Shown: positions 26,643 through 33,707 of the stretch, one piece after another | How the letters are laid out: each line of letters starts with the position of its first letter | Numbering within the stretch: position 1 is the first letter of the stretch | Assembly (NCBI RefSeq): GCF_014205015.1 | Contig: NZ_JACHMO010000001.1 | Span: 7,006,001-7,070,000, forward strand | DNA length: 64,000 nt | From: Saccharothrix ecbatanensis | GTDB lineage: Bacteria > Actinomycetota > Actinomycetes > Mycobacteriales > Pseudonocardiaceae | Reading direction: 5' to 3' | The notes under the pieces: model-generated | The model's database searches: none | Seen by the model: the letters and a program-made list of their open reading frames with translations, nothing else | Told to the model about the DNA's origin: nothing | Position numbers and translations under genes: made by a program

Positions 26643-27713
26643 GTGCGCACCGAGTTCACCGATCCCGACCAGGTCCGCGCGGCGGGCGATCTGAAGCACG
26701 CCGTGCTGATCGGCCTCGACCTGAGCGACGAGGACCTGCGCGTGCCGATGGACGGCGCGCTGTTCCTCGGCTGCACGCTCTCGCCGGTCGGCCAACGGCG
26801 TGCGGCGGCGGCCGGTGCGCTGGTGTTCCCGGCGATCCCGAACCTGCCGTACGACGTGTACCGGTCGCGGCTCTACACGCCGGTCGAGCTGTTCGCCGGG
26901 TTCGACCCGGCCGACCCGCTCTCCTACGCGAAGACACCGGACGCCCTGATCTACCAGCACAGTCGGGCTCAGGGCCACAACCCGGACCCGCTGCACGCGC
27001 TGGCCGAACGCCTGCACGACCACGCGATCACCGACGCGTTGGCGGACGTCCTGATCGGCACGCCGGTCGCCGTGATGGGCGGCCACGCGCTGGGCCGTGA
27101 CACGGACGGCTACCGGCGGGCGGTGCGGCTGGGCGCGGCGCTCGGCGAGGCCGGGTTCACCGTGCTGACCGGCGGCGGACCGGGCGTGATGGAGGCCGTG
27201 CCGCTGGGTGTGCGGATCGGCGTGGACGAGCCGACGTTGAAGGACCTGGCGCGCGCCCCGAAGTTCGGCGACGACGCCGCGTCCATCGGCCGCTGGATCG
27301 CCGCGTGCCCGACCGACCTGCCGGCTTTCGAGCGGCCGCGCACCATCGGCATCCCGACCTGGTTCTACGGCCACGAGCCGCCGAACCCGGCGTGCGAGCT
27401 GCACGCCAAGTACTTCGCCAACTCGGTGCGTGAAGAGGGCCTGCTCACCGTCGCGACCGGCGGCATCATCTACACGCCGGGCAGCGCGGGCACCGTGCAG
27501 GAGGTCTTCCAGGACTACTGCCAGAACCACTACGGCTCGGTCGGCCCGGCCGCGCCGATGGTGTTCCTGGGCAAGGAGTTCTGGGTGGACGAGGTGCCGG
27601 CCGCGCCGCTGGTCCGGAAGCTGGCCAAGGGCCGTGAGGCGGAACGGTGGATCCTCGTCACCGACGACGTCGACGAGGCCGTGGCCTTCCTCGGCGACTA
27701 CCCGGGCGTCTAG
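26643..27713 (+). CDS. LOG family Rossmann-fold nucleotide-binding protein
   Basis: A 356-aa protein. The C-terminal half is a LOG/lysine-decarboxylase-like Rossmann domain: GEAGFTVLTGGGPGVMEAV, the GGGxGxM motif, and IIYTPGSAGTVQEVFQDY, which replaces the PGGxGTxxE motif with PGSAGTVQE. The N-terminal ~130 residues (DLSDEDLRVPMDGALFLGC) are an additional domain found in a larger subfamily. LOG enzymes release cytokinin bases or cleave nucleotide 5'-monophosphates; activity here is inferred. The loss of the second Gly in the PGG motif is notable. Confidence 0.85.
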   Translation: MRTEFTDPDQVRAAGDLKHAVLIGLDLSDEDLRVPMDGALFLGCTLSPVGQRRAAAAGALVFPAIPNLPYDVYRSRLYTPVELFAGFDPADPLSYAKTPDALIYQHSRAQGHNPDPLHALAERLHDHAITDALADVLIGTPVAVMGGHALGRDTDGYRRAVRLGAALGEAGFTVLTGGGPGVMEAVPLGVRIGVDEPTLKDLARAPKFGDDAASIGRWIAACPTDLPAFERPRTIGIPTWFYGHEPPNPACELHAKYFANSVREEGLLTVATGGIIYTPGSAGTVQEVFQDYCQNHYGSVGPAAPMVFLGKEFWVDEVPAAPLVRKLAKGREAERWILVTDDVDEAVAFLGDYPGV

Positions 27714-27736
27714 CGGGCCAGGCCCAGGCAGTCGGC

Positions 27737-28270
27737 TCAGCCCACAAGGCCGTTGTCCGCTGCCCACTTCTCGAAGCCGCCGGGCAGGAACGGCAGGCGG
27801 TATTCGCCTTCGAGGAGGTGATCCGCCAGTTGAGCGACGAGACGAACGGTCAGCAGTCCCGAACGGATGCTCTCGCACAACAGCCCGAGCGTTCCGATGT
27901 GCTCGACGCCGTGACGATCCGCGACCTTCCGGGCCGCGGAGTCATCGACGACTGCGACCCCACCGCTGATGCTCGCCAACGCGAGGACGGCGGCTTCGCC
28001 ACGATTGCGCTCCCTGACCACCAAGTACCTTGAGAACTTCGCGTACGCCTCCAGTTCGACCTCGCCGACCAGCTCCACAGGTTGGAGCCACGACGCGTCG
28101 ACGACGAATTGCAGATGCGGATGGGAACCCACCCCAGCCCGAAGCTCGACCTCTACCGCATCCGGAATCAACGCGTCACGATCGTTGACGACGGCACGCA
28201 AGACGCCCGGCCACTGCTGTTTGGCGAAATGGCTCAGCGGGCCCGTATCGAGCACATGTGGCGGCGTCAC
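27737..28270 (-). CDS. PIN-domain-like (DUF3368/COG2405 type) protein, putative toxin
   Basis: A 177-aa PIN-like nuclease. Acidic residues expected at the active site are visible in HVLDTGPLSHFAKQ, IPDAVEVELRAG, RGEAAVLALA and VVDDSAARKVADRHGV. GTG 28270 overlaps the stop of the upstream XRE-ImmA gene (GTGA), so the two are translationally coupled like toxin-antitoxin pairs. PIN proteins are Mg-dependent RNases. The pair sits as an insertion in the conserved core region. Toxicity is inferred from family and arrangement. Confidence 0.8.
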   Translation of the reverse strand: MTPPHVLDTGPLSHFAKQQWPGVLRAVVNDRDALIPDAVEVELRAGVGSHPHLQFVVDASWLQPVELVGEVELEAYAKFSRYLVVRERNRGEAAVLALASISGGVAVVDDSAARKVADRHGVEHIGTLGLLCESIRSGLLTVRLVAQLADHLLEGEYRLPFLPGGFEKWAADNGLVG

Positions 28271-29385
28271 CGCACGAACGTCCAGATCGCATCCTCGGGG
28301 AGCGGCTGCAACGGGGGCAGTGACGACTCTTCCCACGTGTCCAGCAGGAGGTCGATCGCGCGTGCAGACGAAATGGTCTCCTGACGGTACAAGCGCAGAA
28401 CCGCCAGCTCGTACTCGCGCGGCAACATCGGCGGAGCCAGTTCGTCAGCCACGACGAGGTTCAACTCGACGATGTCCGCCCTCGTGGTCCGCGCACCTCG
28501 GACCAGGTGCGCTCCGCTGTGGTCGATCACAGTCAGCTCGACCAGTCGCCGGGCGAGAGTGGACATGTCGACTCGGTAGTAACTCGCCACCCGAACCGCC
28601 GCTGTCCGCACATCGTCACCGCTGTCGACACATCGGTTCCACATCCCGGTCACACCTGGTTCCGGCAACAGGAGCGCGCGCGCGAACCGATCAAGCCTGG
28701 CTTCCCAGCTTTCCGGGTCGAGACTCTCCGCGACGCGCCAGTCGACGGCGTATTCGTCGGCCAGGAGATAGTGGGCGAACTCGTGTGCCACGGCCAGCCG
28801 GCGACGTCCCACCTGGAGGTCGCCGTTGACCAGTGCGATTCCTCCACGTTCGAGCATCACCGATGCCGCGTCCGCCGAATCCGCGCCGAGTCTCAAAGCG
28901 AATACGAGGAGCCCTTGGGGGGCGACCACCTTCGCGATCTCCTTGACCGGCTCCTGATCGTCCAGTCCCAACAAGGAACGGGCGTGCCGGGCCATCGCCT
29001 CGACCTCGGCGTTCGTGGTGGGACGCATGAACGGATCGACCGTCACGAGACCGGCCTTCTTGTCCTCGGCCAGGACGAACTCGACATCTCGGACGATGCG
29101 CTCGATCACCGTGTCGATCACAGGGCTCGCCGCGCCGGGTTCCCTGAGATTGCGGTGGGAGAGGATCGCCGGAGGCGCGTCGTCGAGGAACCACTCGATG
29201 CGAACCCCGAGTTCGTCGGCGATCCGGGCCAACTGCAGCGCTGACACCCGCTGGAGGCCGTTCTCGATCTTGTTCATGGCAGGCCGACCCAGCGAGACCG
29301 CAGTCGCAAGTTGCTGTTGGGTGAGCCCCGCGCGGCTCCTGGCCTCCGCTATCCGGCCGCCCAAGGTCTTCGCGTCAATCGGCAC
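28267..29385 (-). CDS. XRE-family HTH and ImmA/IrrE metallopeptidase domain protein
   Basis: A 372-aa two-domain protein. Residues 5-62 are an XRE helix-turn-helix (GRIAEARSRAGLTQQQLA, GRPAMNKIENGLQRVS). The zinc-peptidase motif HEFAHYLLADE is at about residues 201-211, followed by a C-terminal region to RYELAV-like helices. This COG2856 architecture is common as regulator/antitoxin next to PIN or phage genes. GTG 29385 is chosen because TAGAAT lies seven bases upstream. A TTCTAGAA palindrome overlaps that element, suggesting autoregulation. Confidence 0.9.
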   Translation of the reverse strand: MPIDAKTLGGRIAEARSRAGLTQQQLATAVSLGRPAMNKIENGLQRVSALQLARIADELGVRIEWFLDDAPPAILSHRNLREPGAASPVIDTVIERIVRDVEFVLAEDKKAGLVTVDPFMRPTTNAEVEAMARHARSLLGLDDQEPVKEIAKVVAPQGLLVFALRLGADSADAASVMLERGGIALVNGDLQVGRRRLAVAHEFAHYLLADEYAVDWRVAESLDPESWEARLDRFARALLLPEPGVTGMWNRCVDSGDDVRTAAVRVASYYRVDMSTLARRLVELTVIDHSGAHLVRGARTTRADIVELNLVVADELAPPMLPREYELAVLRLYRQETISSARAIDLLLDTWEESSLPPLQPLPEDAIWTFVR

Positions 29386-29392
29386 GTGTTCG

Positions 29393-29401
29393 ATTCTAGA
29401 A
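29393..29401 (-). promoter_or_regulatory. Leaderless -10 with overlapping palindrome, XRE-ImmA gene
   Basis: On the minus strand TAGAAT (29393-29398) precedes GTG 29385 by seven bases. TTCTAGAA (29394-29401) is a perfect palindrome over it and a candidate binding site for the encoded XRE domain. Confidence 0.5.
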
Positions 29402-29443
29402 CATCGAGGCAACCGTCGGGCCTCACGAACGGGCGAAACAGGG

Positions 29444-29992
29444 CTAGCGGGCGAGGCCGTCCACGACCTCGGCGCCGGGAAGCTTCGCCAGCACCTCGCC
29501 CGGCACGAGCAGCTTGCTGCCCCGGATACCGCTGCCGATCACCAACTCCGGCGCGGCGGCAACCTCGGGCGACAGCAGCACCGGCCAGTCCGCGGGCAGG
29601 CCGACGGGCGTGATGCCGCCGTACTCCATGCCGCTGAGCGACACCGCGTCGTCCATCGGCGCGAACGACGCCTTGCGCGCGTCCAGCCGACGTCGGACGA
29701 CACCGTTCACGTCCGCCCGCGTGGTCGCCAGCACGAGGCACGCCGCGTACCGGACGGTGTCCCCGCGCTTGCCCGCGACGACGACGCAGTTCGCCGACGC
29801 CTCCAACGGCGAGCCGTAGTGCGCGCAGAACTCGGCCGTGTCCGCCAACGTGGGGTCGATCTCCGCGACCGCGAACCGCGCGCCGTCCGCCATCGACCGG
29901 AGCGCGGCGGCGACCGGACCGGCCACGAGGTCCAGCCGGTCGAGCGCGGGCACGGGGGTCAGGGTTCCTGCGATGGTCCACACACCGACCAT
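29444..29992 (-). CDS. YbaK/EbsC family aminoacyl-tRNA deacylase-like protein
   Basis: A 182-aa YbaK-fold protein, the family that hydrolyses mischarged tRNA such as Cys-tRNAPro. It has ARFAVAEIDPTLADTAEFC, the substrate-site segment NCVVVAGKRGDTVRYAACLV, the conserved Lys in RRLDARKASFAPMDDAV and GMEYGGITPVGLPADWPVL. ATG 29992 is chosen; the frame continues upstream into the divergent promoter without support. It diverges from the tipA-like gene. Specificity is not predictable. Confidence 0.88.
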   Translation of the reverse strand: MVGVWTIAGTLTPVPALDRLDLVAGPVAAALRSMADGARFAVAEIDPTLADTAEFCAHYGSPLEASANCVVVAGKRGDTVRYAACLVLATTRADVNGVVRRRLDARKASFAPMDDAVSLSGMEYGGITPVGLPADWPVLLSPEVAAAPELVIGSGIRGSKLLVPGEVLAKLPGAEVVDGLAR

Positions 29993-30006
29993 CCTGCCGG
30001 CTCGCC

Positions 30007-30037
30007 TTGACGTTGACGTTACGTCAACCTCTAGCGT
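30007..30037 (+). promoter_or_regulatory. MerR-type promoter of the tipA-like gene
   Basis: A -35 TTGACG (30007-30012) and a -10 TAGCGT (30032-30037) are separated by 19 bp, the long spacer typical of MerR-controlled promoters. The perfect dyad TTGACGT-T-ACGTCAA (30013-30027) lies in that spacer, where MerR dimers bind and untwist the DNA. Confidence 0.75.
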
Positions 30038-30063
30038 GGTCCGCACAGGAGGGGAGCACGGAA

Positions 30064-30822
30064 ATGGCCTGGTCGATCGCACAGGTGGCGCGGATGTCGA
30101 AGGTGACTTCGCGGACGCTGCGGCACTACGACTCGATCGGCCTGCTCGAACCGGCGTGGATCGGCGGCAACGGCTACCGGTACTACGAACAGGAGCAGCT
30201 GCTCAAGCTCCAGCAGATCCTGCTGCTGCGCGACCTGGGACTCGGCCTCGACACCGTCGCCGAGGTCCTGGACGGGCGGCACTCGACGGTCGCCGTGCTG
30301 CGCAACCACGCGCGGCGGTTGACGAAGGAGCAGGAACGGCTGGTGAGGCTGGCCAAGACCGTGACCCGGACGATCGAGAAACTGGAAGGGGGTTATCGCA
30401 TGAAGATGGAAGAGCTGTTCGACGGCTTCGACCCGGACCGCCAGGCCCGCTACGAGGCGGAACTGGTGGAGCGCTACGGGGACCAGGCGCAGGAGCACAT
30501 CGACGAGGGCAAGCGCCGGATGCAGGGCTGGTCCAAGTCCGACGCCGACGGGTTCATGGCGGAGTGGCGGTCGATCTACCAGGCGTACGCCGGGCTGTTC
30601 GACGCCGGTGTCGCGGTGGACGCGCCGGAGGCGCTGGACGTGACCGACCGGCATTTCCGGTGGCTGAGCCTGAGCTGGACGCCGAACCGGGAGTCCTACA
30701 CCGGGCTGGGTCAGCTGTACGTCGACGCACCCGAGTTCAAGACGCAGTTCGACGCGCACGCCGAGGGCTTCGGCGAGTACGTCCGCGACGCCATCGCGGC
30801 CTACGCGCAAGCACGCCTCTAG
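30064..30822 (+). CDS. tipA: MerR-family multidrug-sensing regulator, TipAL-like
   Basis: This 252-aa protein matches the 253-aa S. lividans TipAL layout. Residues 1-70 are the MerR winged helix (IAQVARMSKVTSRTLRHYDS, GNGYRYYEQEQLLKLQQI), then a coiled-coil dimerisation helix. Residues 113-252 are the TipAS antibiotic-recognition domain (MKMEELFDGFDPDRQARYEA to the end). GGAGGGGAGC lies upstream of ATG 30064. The promoter has a MerR-type dyad, so autoregulation by bound ligand (thiopeptide-like antibiotics in Streptomyces) is likely. Confidence 0.92.
   Translation: MAWSIAQVARMSKVTSRTLRHYDSIGLLEPAWIGGNGYRYYEQEQLLKLQQILLLRDLGLGLDTVAEVLDGRHSTVAVLRNHARRLTKEQERLVRLAKTVTRTIEKLEGGYRMKMEELFDGFDPDRQARYEAELVERYGDQAQEHIDEGKRRMQGWSKSDADGFMAEWRSIYQAYAGLFDAGVAVDAPEALDVTDRHFRWLSLSWTPNRESYTGLGQLYVDAPEFKTQFDAHAEGFGEYVRDAIAAYAQARL
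30400..30822 (+). other. Probable internal start producing a TipAS-like short form
   Basis: ATG 30400 is in frame with the long protein and begins the TipAS domain. GGAAGGGGG lies eight bases upstream, a strong ribosome binding site inside the coding sequence. S. lividans tipA is known to make such a short, ligand-sequestering form (140 aa here). Confidence 0.65.
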
Positions 30823-30828
30823 AGGGGT

Positions 30829-30858
30829 GTCCACGGGGAGGTGCACATCCCCGTGGAC
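30829..30858. terminator. Bidirectional stem-loop between tipA-like and PfpI genes
   Basis: GTCCACGGGGA (30829-30839) pairs perfectly with TCCCCGTGGAC (30848-30858) around an 8-base loop, in the 60-bp gap between converging genes. Confidence 0.8.
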
Positions 30859-30882
30859 GGGTCCTTCAGGGAGTCAGGAGGG

Positions 30883-31437
30883 TCAGAGGCCCTGCAACCC
30901 GAAGGCCTTCAACGCCTCGCGGTTGAACGCGGGCAGGTCGTCCGGCTTCCGGCTGGTCACGAGCGTCCAACCCCCGCCGCCGGACACGCACACCTCGCTG
31001 TCCTCCCACTCACCGCCTGCGTTGCGGATGTCGGTGGCGAGGCTCGGGAACGACGTGAGCTTCTTGCCCCGCACCACGTCCGCCTCCACCAGCAGCCACG
31101 GTCCGTGGCAGATCGAGGCGACCGGCTTGCCCGCGGCGACGTGCTGCTTCACGAACTGCACCGCGTCGCGGTCCAGCCGCAGGATGTCCGCGTTGGCAAC
31201 CCCACCCGGGATCACCACGCCGTCGTAGTCCATCGGGTCCGCGTGCGCGAACGGCACGTCCACGGAGAACGTGTCGGCGGGCGTCAGGTGGTCGAACCCC
31301 TGCACCTGCCCGAGTTTGGGCGCGAGCAGCCTCGGCAGCGCACCGGCCTTCTCCACGTGCTGCCAGGGATCGGTCAGCTCGACCTGCTCGATGCCCTCCG
31401 TGTCGACCAGGAATGCGATCTTCTTCTGTTCGGCCAT
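30883..31437 (-). CDS. DJ-1/PfpI family protein
   Basis: A 184-aa class I glutamine-amidotransferase-like fold protein. The nucleophile elbow is KPVASICHGPWLLVEADV with the reactive Cys; the conserved Glu is near KIAFLVDTEGIEQVEL. It resembles PfpI/YhbO glyoxalase-deglycase proteins that protect against carbonyl stress. It begins nine bases after the hydrolase stop, so it closes the DUF2516-hydrolase-PfpI operon. Confidence 0.9.
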   Translation of the reverse strand: MAEQKKIAFLVDTEGIEQVELTDPWQHVEKAGALPRLLAPKLGQVQGFDHLTPADTFSVDVPFAHADPMDYDGVVIPGGVANADILRLDRDAVQFVKQHVAAGKPVASICHGPWLLVEADVVRGKKLTSFPSLATDIRNAGGEWEDSEVCVSGGGGWTLVTSRKPDDLPAFNREALKAFGLQGL

Positions 31438-31446
31438 GTGCTTCGG

Positions 31447-32106
31447 CTACCCGCGCAGGAAGTCGAGCAACCACCCGCGGACGTCACCCCGATGGGTCGT
31501 CCAGGACGGCACGAGCTCCAGCCGGCCGTTCGGGAACGACGCCGCCACCTGCTTGGCCACGTCTTCCGGGTGCAGCGGGTCACGGGTCGCGCCGACCACC
31601 AGCACCGGGGCCGTGACCTGGGACAACGCCGCACGGTCGGCGACCGCGACCTGGCCGGGCAAAGCGGCCAATGCACCGTCCAGACGGGCGAACGCACGAC
31701 GCCGCTCGGCCTGGTAGTCGGGCGGGCCGCCGACGGCGGTGATCGCGTCCTCGCGGTCGAGCACCGGCCTCGGCTCGTCCAGCACGGAGGGCAGCAGCAA
31801 CGCCACCCGGTCGAACGCGTCGGGTTCCCCGGCCAGCAGGGTGAGCAGCGCGCCCGCCGTCAGCGACACGCCGATCGCTTGCGTCGCACCGGTTTCACGG
31901 GCGACTTCACGCAGGTCGGCGGCGATCCGCCGGTAACTCCAGTACCCCTCGGGCGCGTCCGGGGCGTCGCCGTGCGAGGGGAGGGTGACCACGACTTTCG
32001 TGCCCGGCAGGCCGGACGTGGGCAGACGGGCTTCACCGGGTGTCGCGCCCAGGCCGTGGCCGACGAGCGTGACCGGCGTTCCGGAGCCGAAGCTCCGGAA
32101 CGTCAC
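31447..32106 (-). CDS. Alpha/beta hydrolase
   Basis: A 219-aa alpha/beta-hydrolase. VTLVGHGLGATPGEAR is the oxyanion strand, AIGVSLTAGALLTLL the nucleophile elbow (GVSLT, lacking the second Gly of GxSxG), and VLVVGATRDPLHPEDV the Asp region. The likely His is in WTTHRGDVRGW. GTG 32106 overlaps the DUF2516 stop codon (GTGA); the open frame extends upstream only as a shadow of that gene. The substrate is unknown. Confidence 0.82.
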   Translation of the reverse strand: MTFRSFGSGTPVTLVGHGLGATPGEARLPTSGLPGTKVVVTLPSHGDAPDAPEGYWSYRRIAADLREVARETGATQAIGVSLTAGALLTLLAGEPDAFDRVALLLPSVLDEPRPVLDREDAITAVGGPPDYQAERRRAFARLDGALAALPGQVAVADRAALSQVTAPVLVVGATRDPLHPEDVAKQVAASFPNGRLELVPSWTTHRGDVRGWLLDFLRG

Positions 32107-32423
32107 CACCGGGGGCCGCGCTGGACCTCGATCAGCCGCGGCCGGACGTCGACCACGTACACCGTGACCGCGACCAGCCCGGCGAGCCAGAACATGGCGC
32201 CGGCGGAGAACGGGTGGAACAGCAGCAGCGCGAACGCGCCACCGCCCGTGATGCCGAGCCACGCGGGCTTGGTCATGCGCTCGGCCGCGGTGTAGGCGTC
32301 CGCCCGCTGCGACAGCGCGTGCGCGAACGCGAACACGCCCATGACCAACGCGGCGTAGTACGCCGCGAACATGACCCACAGGTCCAGGTAGAGCGGGCTG
32401 AACGGCGGGAATGAGGGCAGCAC
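32103..32423 (-). CDS. DUF2516 family membrane protein (Rv0476 type)
   Basis: A 106-aa integral membrane protein with about three transmembrane helices (LWVMFAAYYAALVMGVFAFA, WLGITGGGAFALLLF, MFWLAGLVAVTVYVV) and a basic C-terminal end. It lies just downstream of the hbhA-like gene as Rv0476 follows Rv0475. TAGGCT six bases before GTG 32423 marks its own leaderless promoter, after the hbhA terminator. Function is unknown. Confidence 0.88.
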   Translation of the reverse strand: MLPSFPPFSPLYLDLWVMFAAYYAALVMGVFAFAHALSQRADAYTAAERMTKPAWLGITGGGAFALLLFHPFSAGAMFWLAGLVAVTVYVVDVRPRLIEVQRGPRW

Positions 32424-32429
32424 GAGTCC

Positions 32430-32435
32430 AGCCTA
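32430..32435 (-). promoter_or_regulatory. Leaderless -10 element of the DUF2516 gene
   Basis: TAGGCT on the minus strand, six bases, then GTG 32423. Confidence 0.55.
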
Positions 32436-32465
32436 CGTGCGTTCGGCGTCCCCGGTACAGCGGAA

Positions 32466-32491
32466 CGGGGCGTCCCTGCAGGGACGCCCCG
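32466..32491 (-). terminator. 26-bp perfect palindrome, hbhA terminator
   Basis: Bases 32466-32491 are a perfect palindrome centred on TGCA, starting 11 bases beyond the stop codon of the hbhA-like gene. No T-tract follows. Confidence 0.75.
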
Positions 32492-32502
32492 CACCGGTTC
32501 GG

Positions 32503-33204
32503 TCACTTCGTGGTGTCGGTGGGCTTCTTCGCCGCGGTGGAACGGGTGCCCGTGGCCTTGGGCGCCGTGGTCTTCGTGGTGGCGGGCTTGGTCACCACGG
32601 CCGGCTTGCGCGGCGCGGGCGCGGTGCGGTCGGCCGCCTTGCGGGTGGTGCCACGCACCTCCTCGGCGACGTCACCGCCGACCTCGACCACCGTCTCGGC
32701 CAGCTTCTCGCTCGCGTCGTCCAGCTCGCCGGCGACCTTCTCGCCGACCTCGCGGGTGCGGCGGGTGACCTTGCCGAGCACGTCGTCGGCCATCACGCGG
32801 GCGTCTGCGGCGGCGGCCTCGGTGCGCTTCTGCGCGTTCTCGACGGCTTCCTCGACCTGGTGCAGCGCCTTCTGGAACTGCGGCTGGGTCTTCAGCTTCT
32901 CCAGCGCCTCCTCGCCGTGCTGGGCGAGGTACTGGTAGAGGTTCAGGGCCGACTGCGTGTACGCGTCGACGACCTTGCGCAGCTCCGCCGGGTCCAGCTT
33001 GTCCAGCAGGTCCTTCTTCAGGTCGGCCGACTCGGCGGCGTTGCGCGCCTCTTCGGCGCGCTCACGGGCCTTGGTGAGCGCGTCGATGACGGCCTTCGCG
33101 GCCAGGTCACCGGCGCCGAGCGCGGCGAGCAGCGGGGTGCGGGCGGCGGCGACGGCCTGCTCGCCGGCCTTCCGCAGCTCCTCGGTGGTGGGCATGTTCG
33201 GCAT
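32503..33204 (-). CDS. hbhA: Heparin-binding hemagglutinin-like coiled-coil protein
   Basis: A 233-aa protein with the HbhA layout: N-terminal hydrophobic helix (LLAALGAGDLAAKAVIDALT), a long coiled coil (residues 40-175), and a C-terminal Lys/Pro/Ala/Thr-rich tail (TKPATTKTTAPKATGTRSTA). In mycobacteria the methylated Lys tail binds heparan sulfate and the protein also links to lipid bodies and cell shape. In a free-living actinomycete the latter roles are more likely. ATG 33204 has GGAGGAG eight bases upstream; a GTG at 33213 overlaps the regulator's stop. Confidence 0.85.
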   Translation of the reverse strand: MPNMPTTEELRKAGEQAVAAARTPLLAALGAGDLAAKAVIDALTKARERAEEARNAAESADLKKDLLDKLDPAELRKVVDAYTQSALNLYQYLAQHGEEALEKLKTQPQFQKALHQVEEAVENAQKRTEAAAADARVMADDVLGKVTRRTREVGEKVAGELDDASEKLAETVVEVGGDVAEEVRGTTRKAADRTAPAPRKPAVVTKPATTKTTAPKATGTRSTAAKKPTDTTK

Positions 33205-33209
33205 GGAGA

Positions 33210-33596
33210 TCACTCCTCCGGCTTGGTCTGGTTTGCGGCGGTGTTCTCCCGCCGGAATGACTCGTAGACGTCGAGCAGCACCTGTTTCTGCCGCTCGGTC
33301 AGGTCAGGGGCGGTGACGATGGCGTCCGTGAGGGCGCCGCCCTCCCGCTGCTCCAAGATCCCGGCCTCGACGTACAGCGCCTCCGCCGAGATCCGCAGCC
33401 CCTTGGCGATCTGCTGCAAGATCTCCGCGCTCGGCTTGCGCAGCCCGCGCTCGATCTGGCTCAGGTACGGGTTGGAGACCCCGGCGAGCTTGGCCAGCTG
33501 CCGCAACGAGATCTTCGCGGTGTTGCGCTGCTCGCGGATGTACTCGCCGATGTCGCGGCCGAGTTCGGCCACCGCCTTGTCGATGGACTTGTCCAA
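33210..33596 (-). CDS. XRE family transcriptional regulator (Rv0474 type)
   Basis: A 128-aa protein with an N-terminal helix and an XRE helix-turn-helix at residues 20-75 (ISLRQLAKLAGVSNPYLSQI, ERGLRKPSAEILQQIAKGL). The C-terminal part is predicted helical. TTG 33596 has GGAGGT upstream. It is coupled to the hbhA-like gene, whose possible GTG start overlaps its stop, matching Rv0474-Rv0475. It probably regulates that operon. Confidence 0.9.
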   Translation of the reverse strand: MDKSIDKAVAELGRDIGEYIREQRNTAKISLRQLAKLAGVSNPYLSQIERGLRKPSAEILQQIAKGLRISAEALYVEAGILEQREGGALTDAIVTAPDLTERQKQVLLDVYESFRRENTAANQTKPEE

Positions 33597-33695
33597 ATTT
33601 GCGGCACCTCCTCGATCCGTATTCGACGGTACGCGGAGGTGCTAGCTGTTGCAAGCGCTCTGCTAGCGATCCGGCCGTGTGCTCGACCACAGCGC

Positions 33696-33701
33696 TACGG
33701 T
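33696..33701 (+). promoter_or_regulatory. Leaderless -10 element of the PIMT-like gene
   Basis: TACGGT, six bases, then GTG 33708. Confidence 0.6.
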
Positions 33702-33707
33702 GGTGGC

